Of a stretch of DNA of 64,000 bases, positions 24,673 through 32,930 are shown in pieces. The position numbers were made by a program, and so were the translations under genes. The stretch lies in the NCBI RefSeq assembly GCF_001455965.1, contig NZ_LKKO01000069.1, positions 117,806 through 181,805 of the forward strand. Direction: 5' to 3'. Below the pieces are notes generated by a model. It saw only the letters and a list, made by a program, of their open reading frames with translations, was not told the origin of the DNA and ran no database searches. Each line of letters opens with the position of its first letter. The stretch's first letter is position 1. The DNA is from Methylobacterium sp. GXS13. Lineage in GTDB: Bacteria; Pseudomonadota; Alphaproteobacteria; Rhizobiales; Beijerinckiaceae.

Positions 24673-26193
24673 ATGAGCGCGTTCGACATCCGCGATCTTC
24701 TTGACGCCACCGGCCCACTCGACCGGCAGACCATGCGGACGCGCGGCAGCGACGGTCCGATGGCGGAGACGCTCGCTCCGGGGCCAGCTGCGCTCTCACC
24801 GGTTGTGATCGCAGGGTTGGTGCGGGCCCTCGAACTCACATTGATCTTCGGGCTCGGCGCGCTCCTGCACCTCCTGATGCTGCGCGGCCGGGTCCCCTTC
24901 GGTCTGACCTATACCGGTGTGATTGCGCTGATCGCTGCCTTTACGGTGGCGCTGATACAGGCCTCGGGTGGCTACCGGATTTCGGCCTTCCGGACTTTCG
25001 CCAAGTCGGCGATCCGGCTGATCGCCGCTTGGTCGATGACTTTCCTGATGGTCGCCGCCCTGTTGGTCCTCGGCAAGATTGCCGACCATTATTCGCGCCT
25101 GTGGCTCGCGACCTTCTACGGCGCCGGCCTTGCCGCTCTGCTCGCCGGGCGTTTCGCGCTCTCGCAGGTGATCGACGCGCAGACCCGGGCCGGCCGCTTC
25201 GACCGCCGCACGGCCATCGTCGGCGGCGGCAAGCCCGCCGAGGAGTTGATTGCGGCTCTCGAGAGCCAGAGCGACAGCGGCATCCGCATCGTCGGCGTGT
25301 TCGACGACCGCAACGCCGACCGCTCCTCCGACATGGTGGCCGGCCACAAGAAGCTTGGCAATGTCGACGACTTGGTCGCGTATGCCCGGCATGCCCGGCT
25401 CGACCTGATCGTGTTCACGATTCCGATCACCGCCGAGGCGCGGATCCTCCAGATGCTGGCCAAGCTCTGGGTCCTGCCGATCGACATCCGGCTTTCGGCC
25501 CACGCGGCCAAGCTGCGGCTGCGCCCGCGGAGCTACTCGTATCTCGGCTCGGTGCCGGTCCTCGACGTGTTCGACCGGCCGATCGCCGACTGGGACGTGG
25601 TGGTGAAGGCGGTGTTCGACCGCTGCGTCGGCCTGTTGATGCTGCTGGCTCTATCGCCGCTCATGATCGGCGTGGCGCTCGCCGTCCGCCTGACCTCGCG
25701 GGGGCCGGTGCTGTTCCGGCAGAAGCGCCACGGCTTTAACAACGAGCTGATCGAGGTGTTCAAGTTCCGCTCGATGTATGTCGATCAGTGCGATGCCGGT
25801 GCCGCCAGGATGGTCACGCGCGGCGATCCCCGGGTAACCCCGGTCGGGCGGTTCATCCGCAAGACCTCGCTGGACGAACTGCCCCAGCTCTTCAATGTCC
25901 TGAAGGGCGATCTCTCGCTGGTCGGGCCGCGCCCCCACGCGCTCCAGGCCAAGGCTGCCAACACCCTGTATGATCAGGTGGTCGACGGTTACTTCGCCCG
26001 CCACAAGGTCAAGCCCGGCATCACCGGCTGGGCGCAGGTCAATGGCTGGCGCGGTGAAACCGATACGTCGGAGAAGCTACAGCGGCGCGTCGAGCACGAC
26101 CTGTTTTATATTGAGAACTGGTCGGTCGTACTCGACATGCAGATCCTGCTGACCACACCATTCGCGTTATTCAAGACCGAAAACGCGTATTGA
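24673..26193 (+). CDS. Polyprenyl glycosylphosphotransferase (undecaprenyl-phosphate glucose phosphotransferase type)
   Basis: ATG 24673, preceded by GGGAGGAG, gives 506 residues; longer upstream starts lack a ribosome-binding site. Four to five membrane helices lie in residues about 40-170. A CoA-binding-like domain follows (TAIVGGGKPAEELIAALES). The C-terminal bacterial sugar transferase domain has FDRCVGLLMLLALSPLM, VLFRQKRHGFNN, FKFRSMY, KTSLDELPQLFNVLKG and LVGPRPHA. It starts lipid-linked repeat-unit synthesis by moving a sugar-1-phosphate onto undecaprenyl phosphate. It complements the export genes at 8790-11782. Confidence 0.9.
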   Translation: MSAFDIRDLLDATGPLDRQTMRTRGSDGPMAETLAPGPAALSPVVIAGLVRALELTLIFGLGALLHLLMLRGRVPFGLTYTGVIALIAAFTVALIQASGGYRISAFRTFAKSAIRLIAAWSMTFLMVAALLVLGKIADHYSRLWLATFYGAGLAALLAGRFALSQVIDAQTRAGRFDRRTAIVGGGKPAEELIAALESQSDSGIRIVGVFDDRNADRSSDMVAGHKKLGNVDDLVAYARHARLDLIVFTIPITAEARILQMLAKLWVLPIDIRLSAHAAKLRLRPRSYSYLGSVPVLDVFDRPIADWDVVVKAVFDRCVGLLMLLALSPLMIGVALAVRLTSRGPVLFRQKRHGFNNELIEVFKFRSMYVDQCDAGAARMVTRGDPRVTPVGRFIRKTSLDELPQLFNVLKGDLSLVGPRPHALQAKAANTLYDQVVDGYFARHKVKPGITGWAQVNGWRGETDTSEKLQRRVEHDLFYIENWSVVLDMQILLTTPFALFKTENAY

Positions 26194-26321
26194 CGCTGTC
26201 CAATCGGAGAGGTCGCAAACAGGCATCCGGCTCGTGTCATGAACGATGCCGATGGCGATCGTGGCACCAGATGATCAGTCGTGTCCGTCAAGCAGAACTT
26301 GGCGGGTGAATCCGATACCGA

Positions 26322-26954
26322 TTATGGCGCGGCGTTCCAGACATTGATCACACGCATGGCGGTCTGCTGCGACGGGATCGGGGTGGCGATCGGCAACGGG
26401 GATTGTGGTCCGCGCGCCACGACCCGGCGGGCCTCGTTCGTGGGCGATGCGCCGACAGGCGTGAAGAGTCCGGCCAGTTGCTTCCGGGTGCCCTTGCTGA
26501 CGAAGCGCGAGGTCTGAACGGGTTCGAAGTCCCGCAACGCGTGCCGCGTGTCGAGATGGCCGGTAAAAACCTTGGCGCCCGTGTTCAGCACGACGATGTC
26601 GCCGGGCAGCAACGTCTCGTCCTTCAGAAGCGCCGCGGCGGCGCCAGACTTCATGTCGATCGCGACCTGACGCGGGCTGAGTTCCGTCTCCTTCACGCGG
26701 ATCCGGACTGGCAGGGCGGCATATCGCGTCTGGAGGCGATGCCGGGCGCTGCCGAGCCGGGGCGTCGCGCGCCGGTAGACGGCACGGTCCTCGAGGGGGG
26801 CGGGGGCTTGGGGCTGTACCTGCTGGGGAGCGGGCCGCGCTCCGAACAGCATCTCGAGAAACCCGACTTCCGCCGCCTGTGCCTGGACAACGGTTCCGGC
26901 GAGGAGCCCGGCGGCAGTGATGACGGCCAACGTGCTGCCCGTACGAAACCTCAT
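26322..26954 (-). CDS. Exported protein of unknown function
   Basis: ATG 26954, with GGAGGAC just upstream, gives 210 residues. A signal peptide (LAVITAAGLLAGTVVQAQA) precedes a Pro/Gln-rich stretch (FGARPAPQQVQPQAPAP). A conserved-looking core follows (YRRATPRLGSARHRLQTRYA, then LLKDETLLPGDIVVLNTGAKVFTG and a KGTRKQLAGLF segment). The core resembles small exported proteins recurrent in rhizobial and Methylobacterium genomes, without an assigned reaction. It is convergent with the polysaccharide initiating transferase. Confidence 0.6.
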   Translation of the reverse strand: MRFRTGSTLAVITAAGLLAGTVVQAQAAEVGFLEMLFGARPAPQQVQPQAPAPLEDRAVYRRATPRLGSARHRLQTRYAALPVRIRVKETELSPRQVAIDMKSGAAAALLKDETLLPGDIVVLNTGAKVFTGHLDTRHALRDFEPVQTSRFVSKGTRKQLAGLFTPVGASPTNEARRVVARGPQSPLPIATPIPSQQTAMRVINVWNAAP

Positions 26955-27233
26955 AACGTCCTCCGGAAACAGCGTCGCTTTCGTGCGCCCGACACTCAAC
27001 CGCAAGCTGCGCGGGAGGGTTCCGGAATATTAAGAGTTTGACCACGGACTTTGGCGAAGAACCGCAAAGATCCGGTTTTCGAGGGTATCTGTGCAGGATC
27101 TATTGCGCAAAACCGTTCTCACGGCGCTCGTGCCGGATCAGGTGAATTGCGGACCGATCCAGGCGCCGGCAATCCACAGGGTAGCGGGCCCGGCAGCGCC
27201 CCGGCGAAGGGACCCTGCGCCCAGCGACACCGT

Positions 27234-27482
27234 TCAGGCCGGCGCGACCTGTTCGCCCTCGCCGATACAATCGAGGGCTCGCTCCACGGCGCTGACCGCG
27301 TCGAGGAGATTCTGAACCGTGCGCTCGACCTCGAGTGTCGGACGGCCCATCGCGGCGGCGCGGGCACTCACGTCCTCGAGCTGCTCGAGCAGGGCGAGGA
27401 GGTCGCCGGCCACGGTCACGACCTCGCAGCGGGCGAGGCGGGTGACGGTCGGGCGCGGCCGGAAGGGCAGGACGTTGCTCAT
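27234..27482 (-). CDS. Small helical protein of unknown function
   Basis: An 82-residue protein (MSNVLPFRPRPTVTRLA...) with a long amphipathic helix region (VAGDLLALLEQLEDVSARAAAM ... VQNLLDAVSAVERALDCI). No membrane segment or signal is seen. Codon use is like the neighbours and the N-terminus looks natural, so it is probably real. It lies alone between two non-coding stretches of about 270 bases. No family is recognised. Confidence 0.5.
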   Translation of the reverse strand: MSNVLPFRPRPTVTRLARCEVVTVAGDLLALLEQLEDVSARAAAMGRPTLEVERTVQNLLDAVSAVERALDCIGEGEQVAPA

Positions 27483-27750
27483 CGCCGACGGTTCTGGCCC
27501 GAAGGACCCGGATTCGCCAGGGGGCGAGGCCGTACTTCCGGCAATTGCCGGCCCCTATCCGCCGCTAACGCGTGGAAAGGTAGATTTTCCGTGGCTGCCG
27601 CGCATCGGAGGCGGCAGAATCGGTTTACGTCTCGCCGCTGGTCTTGACGGACTTGGCGCCGCCCTGACCATGCCGCCTCCGACTTTTCAAACTGCGATTC
27701 GGCGGCGGATAGCAATCCCTCGCGCGGTTCGGCATCGCCCAGGATCAATC

Positions 27751-27966
27751 ATGCGCTTTACCCTTCTCGCGGCATCGTTCCTGGCAGTCGGCGGCCTCTG
27801 CGCCTGCAACACCGACAGCCCGGACGGGCGCAGCGGCCTCGCCGAGAGCTTCCGGCTCGACAATTACCGGGCCTCGAACGACACCAACGGCACGCAGACT
27901 CGGCGCGACGTGAACCGCGCCTACACGCAGCCGACCCTGCCTTCGATCGGCAACCGCGGCTTCTGA
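27751..27966 (+). CDS. Small lipoprotein of unknown function
   Basis: A 71-residue protein. The leader MRFTLLAASFLAVGGLCAC ends in a lipobox-like LCAC, followed by a short polar mature part (NTDSPDGRSGLAESFRLDNYRASN). It is convergent with the large exported protein gene, 10 bases apart. No homologous family is recognised. Confidence 0.55.
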   Translation: MRFTLLAASFLAVGGLCACNTDSPDGRSGLAESFRLDNYRASNDTNGTQTRRDVNRAYTQPTLPSIGNRGF

Positions 27967-27976
27967 TTCGGGCGAA

Positions 27977-29035
27977 TCAGCGTTTCGCGATCGCGTCCGC
28001 GAAGGTGGTGATGCGGTTGCGGGCGTAGACCGGCAGGCCGGCGCTGATCGAGTTGCCGGTGTTGAAGCTCGAATTGCCCATCAGCACCTGGGCGGGGAGC
28101 AGGTTCTTCAGCACCGGGACCCGGGCATATTCGGCCTTGCGGTCGAGGACATCCGCCTTGATCGCCAGCGCCATGTAGGTGGTCACCACGGTCTTGGTCG
28201 GATCGTTCGGCATCGGCTGGAACACGGCCAGGAACTTGCCGAAGCGCAGGATCTGGTTGACCCAGAAGATCGTCTGCTCCAGCCCGCCGGTGACGGCGGT
28301 GTCGATCTTGGTGAGCGCCTTGAGGGGCGCTCCCTGGTCGGGGCCGAGCACCCGCAGCTCGCTCTGGAACGAGACGTACTCGGCGATCTTCTTGGCCGAG
28401 CCCTCTTCGAGCTTGTTGGCGAGCTTCACCCCGAGCGGAAGCTTGCCTTCGAGATCGTAACGGGACTCGATGCAGGCGCCGGCCCCCTCGCACCAGGGGC
28501 GATCCGGGCGCTTGGCGAAAGCGGCGGCCGGGTCCTTGTTCGGCGTCACCTCACCGGTGGCGATCGCCTTGTGCTTGATCGCCGGGTCCATCTTCTGGAC
28601 GAAGCCGAGATTGGCGAAGGCCTGGAGGTCGATCGCCTCGGGCGGCCGCGGCACAACGAACCGGCCTTCCGCCACGTAGACCTTCAGGGTCTCGTGCCGG
28701 GGCTTGGTCACGCCGTTCACCGTCACCGTGTAGTCGGGTTCCTTGTAGCCGGGGAAGGGCGCCAGCACCGCCGCCTCGTTCGGGCGGGCCTTCAGCCAGT
28801 CCAGGTACGGGATCAGGCCGTTCTCCGGCGCCGTGGGGTTGTCGCGGTGATCCGTGAACAGGATCTGCCCGGGCTTGATGGCTACCGGATCGAGGGCGGT
28901 GACCGAAGGCACCTCCTTGATCCGCTCCGAGCCCGGCACCGTGTTGGCGGCAGGCGTCTGTGCACAGACCGGGCTGGCAGCGGTCAGGGCGAGGGCGAGG
29001 GCGGCAGGAAGCTGCGTGCGCAACGGGTGTCTCAT
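27977..29035 (-). CDS. Exported protein of unknown function, 352 residues
   Basis: A signal peptide (LPAALALALTAASPVCA) precedes a globular mature part of about 325 residues without membrane helices. Visible blocks include KPGQILFTDHRDNPTAPENGL, APFPGYKEPDYTVTVNGV, a Cys pair in RPWCEGAGACIESRYDLEG, and ILRFGKFLAVFQPMPNDPTKTV. No catalytic signature is recognised. It lies 14 bases downstream of the penicillin-binding protein gene on the same strand, so both may be one transcript with an envelope role. Confidence 0.65.
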   Translation of the reverse strand: MRHPLRTQLPAALALALTAASPVCAQTPAANTVPGSERIKEVPSVTALDPVAIKPGQILFTDHRDNPTAPENGLIPYLDWLKARPNEAAVLAPFPGYKEPDYTVTVNGVTKPRHETLKVYVAEGRFVVPRPPEAIDLQAFANLGFVQKMDPAIKHKAIATGEVTPNKDPAAAFAKRPDRPWCEGAGACIESRYDLEGKLPLGVKLANKLEEGSAKKIAEYVSFQSELRVLGPDQGAPLKALTKIDTAVTGGLEQTIFWVNQILRFGKFLAVFQPMPNDPTKTVVTTYMALAIKADVLDRKAEYARVPVLKNLLPAQVLMGNSSFNTGNSISAGLPVYARNRITTFADAIAKR

Positions 29036-29049
29036 CGATCGAGGGGCGG

Positions 29050-32000
29050 TCAGTAGCCCGGGTCTTCGCCGAACAGGTAATCCGGGTCGCGGCGGCGGGG
29101 CCGGCGCGCGTCCTCGTCCCCGAAGGGCGAGCGCGCGGTCTGGCCGGGCCAGGGCCTGTAGGCGTCCTGGCCGTAGGAATCCAGATCGCCCTGCGCACGG
29201 CGGCTGCGCGGTCTCTGGCGCTCGCCGAACTGATCGAGGGGATCGGGCGCGGCACGCTCGCCGGTCATGGTGCCGTCGTAGTCGCCGGCGACGCTGGCCC
29301 CGTCCTCGGCGCCGTTGAGATCGCCGTCCTCGGCATCGGGCCGCATGGCGTAGAGGGTCTCGCGGGGCACCAGGCGGAACTGCGTGTCGGCCAGCTTTCC
29401 GTCGCCACTCGTGCGGAAATGCTCGATGAAGCCGCCGCCCGCGACCCGCTGGCCGCTATGCGGGTCGATCGGCAGGTCGGCGATGAACGGGCGCGCCTCG
29501 GAGGAGGGCCCGCGCAGCGGCGTCTTTGGGATGCCGTTCGCCCAGGCGGCCTGCAGGATCGTCGAGGCGATCGGCACCGAGACATGGCCGCCGGTCTGGC
29601 CGCGGCCCAGCGTCTTGCGGCTGCCGTCCGCGTTGTCGTAGCCGACCCAGACCACCACGGTGATCTCGTTGGTGAAGCCCGCGAACCAGGCGTCGTTCTC
29701 GTTCTCGGAAGTGCCGGTCTTGCCCGCGACATAGGCCGAGACTTTGGAGAGCGCGGCGGCGGTGCCGTGCTGGGTCACGCCCTGCAGCATGGTCTTGAGT
29801 TGGTAGAACGCGACCCGGTCGGCGGAGCCGATCCGCACCGGCTCGCGGGGGGCGTGGGTGTAGAGCGCCTTGCCGTCCCGCTCCACCGATTCGAGCGCGT
29901 AGGAGGCCGGGCGGGCGCCCTCGTTGGCCACCGCCGCGTAGAAGCCGGCCAGATCGAGCATCCGCACCGGCTGGGCGCCGAGCACGAACGGGTAATAGGG
30001 CTCGCACTCGGCGTAGATCTGCGCCTCGAGGGCGATGTCGCAGACCCGCTTCAGGCTGGCCGGCGCCTTCGGCGCGATGCCGCCCTGGAGCAGCCGGGCC
30101 GTGACGAGGTTCTTCGAGAATTCGAGACCCCTTCGCAGCGTCGTCGGCCCCGAGCCGCCGCCTTCGTAATTCTTCGGCGACCAGCTATCCCCGGCGCCGC
30201 CGATCGGCGGCAGGGTGACGGCCGAGTCCAGGACCAGGGTGTTGGGTTGGAGCCCCGCATTCAGCGCGGCCAAGTAGGTCAGCGGTTTCAGGGTCGAACC
30301 CGGCTGGCGCACCGCCTGGGTGACCCGGTTGAGCTGGCTCATCGGATAGGAGAAGCCACCGGCCATCGCCAGGATGCGGCCAGTCTGATTCTCCAGCACC
30401 AGAGCGGCGCCCTGGACGCTGGGCCGGACCCGCAGCTGCGCCCGCGCCGCGCCGCGCCCTTCCGTCAGCTTCACCCGCACCACGTCAAAGAGCTGCAGAC
30501 GGTTGCGGGCGATGCCCGGGTCGAGGATAGCGGTCCGGCCATCGGCCAAGCCGACCTTCACCGGCCCACGGCCGGCGTCGAGCACCACGGCGACCGGCCA
30601 GTGCACGTCGTACAGGGTCGGCCGGGCGCTCTCCAAGGCGCGCAGCCAGACGGGCTTGGCCTGCGGAGCGGCGGCCACCTTGGTCCGGGGCGCCTTGGCA
30701 CCGGGCTTCATGTCGGACTTGGGCGGCTCCTTGGCGGGCTCCGCCCGGGCGCCGGTCACTCCGGGCGCGGCCTGGACCGCGCCTTCCGGGGCGGGCGTGG
30801 CCGCCTGGATCCGGCGGATGCTGTCGGCGAGGTTGAGCTCCGGACCCGTATAGGTCTGCCGCCCGGTCCCGCGCTCGTAATTGGCGAGCCCGTCCTGCAA
30901 CGCACCTTCCACGGCGCGCTGGAGCCCGGCATTGATGGTCGAGCGCACGGTGAACGAGCCGGCGGTCAAGGAATCGACGCCCGCGAAGGTGCGCGCCTCG
31001 CGGTTCAGGTAGTCGACGACGTAGAAGCCCGAATCGCGCCGGGTCGATTCGACCGGCTTCAATCCGAGATCGGCGTTCACCGCACTCGCCATCTCGGCGT
31101 CCGTGATCGTGCCCTCTTCCTTGAGACGGGCGAGCACGTAGGCGCGCCGCTCGCGCGCGCGCTCGGGATACTTGTCCGGGCTGTAGAAGTTCGGCCCCTT
31201 GGGCATGCCGGCCAGCAGGGCCGCCTCCGGCAGGGTCAGCTGCCCGACCGACTTCCCGAAATAGCTCTGGGCCGCCATCTCGATGCCGTAGGCACCGCGG
31301 CCCAGATAGATGCCGTTGAGGTAGAGCCCGAGGATCTGCGGCTTCGTCAGGATCCGCTCCAGGCGCGACGCGACGATCATCTCGCGGATCTTGCGCTCGT
31401 AGGTGACGTCGTCGCCCACCGAGAGGTTCTTGACCACCTGCTGGGTGATCGTCGAGCCGCCGGCCGGGCGCCCCGGCGAGGCGAGGTTGCCGATGAACGC
31501 GCGGATCACCCCGCGCTCGTCGATGCCGTGGTGGCTCTCGAAGCGCTTGTCCTCGGCGGCGATGAACGCCTTCTGCACCAGGTTCGGGACCGCGGTGATC
31601 GGCACCACCAGGCGGCGCCCATTCGGCTCGAAGGTCTCGGCGAAGGGCTTGCCCGAGCCGTCGAGGATGCGGGTCATGCCGGGCAGCACCTTGTCCCGGA
31701 GCGCCTCGGCGGTCGGCAGATCCTTGGTGGCGTTGTCGTAGAATTCGATGACTTCTCGGGCGTTGAACGGCGAGATCGCGGGATTCTCGCCCTTGCAGAA
31801 TTGCTTGTAGCTGGTGTTCAGCTCGTCGAGGTTGAGCCCGTGCAGGATCTTGGGCGCCCCCGGCCCGGCGACGCTCGTCGGATCCTCCATGGCGGTGGTG
31901 ATCAATTCATCGAGATCGATATCCTCGATGTCGAACGCCTTGCGCATGTGGGCGCAGCCGTCGCGCAGCAGGCGCACGACCTCGGCCTGGTCGGTGAACG

Positions 32001-32091
32001 GGTCGAACTGGGTCCGCACCGCGTCCGGCCGCGTGGTGACCTGGCTCAGCGTCAGGGCCGTCGCGAACAGCTTGATCAGGATGGCGTTCAT
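29050..32091 (-). CDS. Bifunctional penicillin-binding protein (transglycosylase/transpeptidase, class A)
   Basis: ATG 32091 gives 1013 residues. A GT51 transglycosylase domain carries the catalytic Glu at about residue 180 in FIAAEDKRFESHHG, with GGSTITQQVVKNL downstream. A transpeptidase domain has the SxxK motif in RQPGSTLKPLTY and the KTGT box in VAGKTGTSEN. A Pro/Ala/Lys-rich insert (about 480-540) separates them. A C-terminal tail of about 130 residues is acidic and Arg-rich. It polymerises and cross-links peptidoglycan in the periplasm. The N-terminal anchor is weak for the class: only about 15 hydrophobic residues are visible. Confidence 0.88.
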   Translation of the reverse strand: MNAILIKLFATALTLSQVTTRPDAVRTQFDPFTDQAEVVRLLRDGCAHMRKAFDIEDIDLDELITTAMEDPTSVAGPGAPKILHGLNLDELNTSYKQFCKGENPAISPFNAREVIEFYDNATKDLPTAEALRDKVLPGMTRILDGSGKPFAETFEPNGRRLVVPITAVPNLVQKAFIAAEDKRFESHHGIDERGVIRAFIGNLASPGRPAGGSTITQQVVKNLSVGDDVTYERKIREMIVASRLERILTKPQILGLYLNGIYLGRGAYGIEMAAQSYFGKSVGQLTLPEAALLAGMPKGPNFYSPDKYPERARERRAYVLARLKEEGTITDAEMASAVNADLGLKPVESTRRDSGFYVVDYLNREARTFAGVDSLTAGSFTVRSTINAGLQRAVEGALQDGLANYERGTGRQTYTGPELNLADSIRRIQAATPAPEGAVQAAPGVTGARAEPAKEPPKSDMKPGAKAPRTKVAAAPQAKPVWLRALESARPTLYDVHWPVAVVLDAGRGPVKVGLADGRTAILDPGIARNRLQLFDVVRVKLTEGRGAARAQLRVRPSVQGAALVLENQTGRILAMAGGFSYPMSQLNRVTQAVRQPGSTLKPLTYLAALNAGLQPNTLVLDSAVTLPPIGGAGDSWSPKNYEGGGSGPTTLRRGLEFSKNLVTARLLQGGIAPKAPASLKRVCDIALEAQIYAECEPYYPFVLGAQPVRMLDLAGFYAAVANEGARPASYALESVERDGKALYTHAPREPVRIGSADRVAFYQLKTMLQGVTQHGTAAALSKVSAYVAGKTGTSENENDAWFAGFTNEITVVVWVGYDNADGSRKTLGRGQTGGHVSVPIASTILQAAWANGIPKTPLRGPSSEARPFIADLPIDPHSGQRVAGGGFIEHFRTSGDGKLADTQFRLVPRETLYAMRPDAEDGDLNGAEDGASVAGDYDGTMTGERAAPDPLDQFGERQRPRSRRAQGDLDSYGQDAYRPWPGQTARSPFGDEDARRPRRRDPDYLFGEDPGY

Positions 32092-32225
32092 GCGGTCCGG
32101 ATTCGAGGGGGCGGCGGAGCGGGTGCGGACCTTCCGGGTACGCAGCTGAACTGGGCGTGCACAACGCGGCTGATTTAAGGAAACGCCAGCCGGCGTGCCG
32201 CCGCTCGCAAGCCTCGGCACAGGAC

Positions 32226-32247
32226 GTATTGACATGATGTATTGACA
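32226..32247 (+). promoter_or_regulatory. Direct-repeat promoter/operator upstream of brnT
   Basis: GTATTGACA occurs twice, 32226-32234 and 32239-32247, 13 bases apart. Each copy contains a perfect -35 hexamer TTGACA. The second is only 17 bases before the brnT ATG, so it more likely serves as an operator half-site for the BrnA antitoxin than as the active -35. Confidence 0.5.
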
Positions 32248-32264
32248 CTTGGGGGCGGCTGGCC

Positions 32265-32552
32265 ATGTTCGAGTGGGACGAAGCCAAGCGCCGAACGAAC
32301 TTGGCCAAGCATCGGCTCGACTTCCGGGATGCCGCCGCCCTGTTCGATGGCCGCCCGCGGCTTGAAGGTCCGGCGGCCTTCCGGGACGAGGCGCGCCACT
32401 TCACGGTCGGGGTTCTGGGTGAGGTGCACGTCACCGTGATCTGGACGTGGCGCGAGGGCAGGCGGCGGCTGATCTCGTTCAGGAGGGCGCGGCGTGAAGA
32501 AAGACAGGCGTACAGTCAGGCATTCGTCGGCGGACCTGACAGCGATGGTTGA
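32265..32552 (+). CDS. brnT: BrnT-family toxin (type II toxin-antitoxin)
   Basis: A 95-residue protein with the BrnT layout: FEWDEAKRRTNLAKHRLDF at the start, DAAALFDG, VGVLGEVHVTVIWTWREG in the strand region, and the C-terminal RLISFRRARREERQAY. BrnT toxins are RelE-fold ribonucleases that stop translation. The downstream brnA gene overlaps it by 59 bases, the usual toxin-first order of this family. The pair sits between the penicillin-binding protein and a GH13 gene, with no sign of an element around it. Confidence 0.88.
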   Translation: MFEWDEAKRRTNLAKHRLDFRDAAALFDGRPRLEGPAAFRDEARHFTVGVLGEVHVTVIWTWREGRRRLISFRRARREERQAYSQAFVGGPDSDG

Positions 32553-32814
32553 GCGCGGCGCGAGCGAGAGCGACTGGGACGCCGTTAAGGCGCTGAGCGA
32601 TGCCGATGTCGAAGCCGCCGTCGCGACCGATGCCGACGAGGCCGAGACGACGATCGACTGGAGCCAGGCCGTCTTCCACCCCGAGTCGCGCAAGAAGACG
32701 ATGACGATGCGGCTTGATGCCGATGTTTTGGCCTTCTTTAAGGATCAGGGGCGCGGTTACCAAACAAAGATCAACGCCATTTTGCGCGCCTACATGGATC
32801 ATTCGCGCAAGTAG
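32494..32814 (+). CDS. brnA: BrnA-family antitoxin
   Basis: A 106-residue protein from a GTG at 32494 with AGGAGG eight bases upstream, inside the end of brnT. The N-terminal half is acidic and flexible (SDADVEAAVATDADEAE). The C-terminal half has the BrnA motif DWSQAVFHPESRKKTMTMRL and a ribbon-helix-helix (VLAFFKDQGRGYQTKINAIL). It should bind BrnT and repress its own promoter, which carries the GTATTGACA direct repeat. Confidence 0.88.
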   Translation: MKKDRRTVRHSSADLTAMVERGASESDWDAVKALSDADVEAAVATDADEAETTIDWSQAVFHPESRKKTMTMRLDADVLAFFKDQGRGYQTKINAILRAYMDHSRK

Positions 32815-32930
32815 CCGGCACGCACTGCATAACAAAACGGAACCAAATCCCGCGGGTCACCGTAGGGTCGCCGGCGCAGCCGGTCCTGACGGCCGAACGG
32901 CGCTTCTCGGGGCGCTTGGCGAGGACCGGC

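Noticed and set aside
28960..32178. 1072-residue plus-strand open frame
   Set aside because: It lies antisense to the penicillin-binding protein gene, whose catalytic motifs are all present on the other strand.
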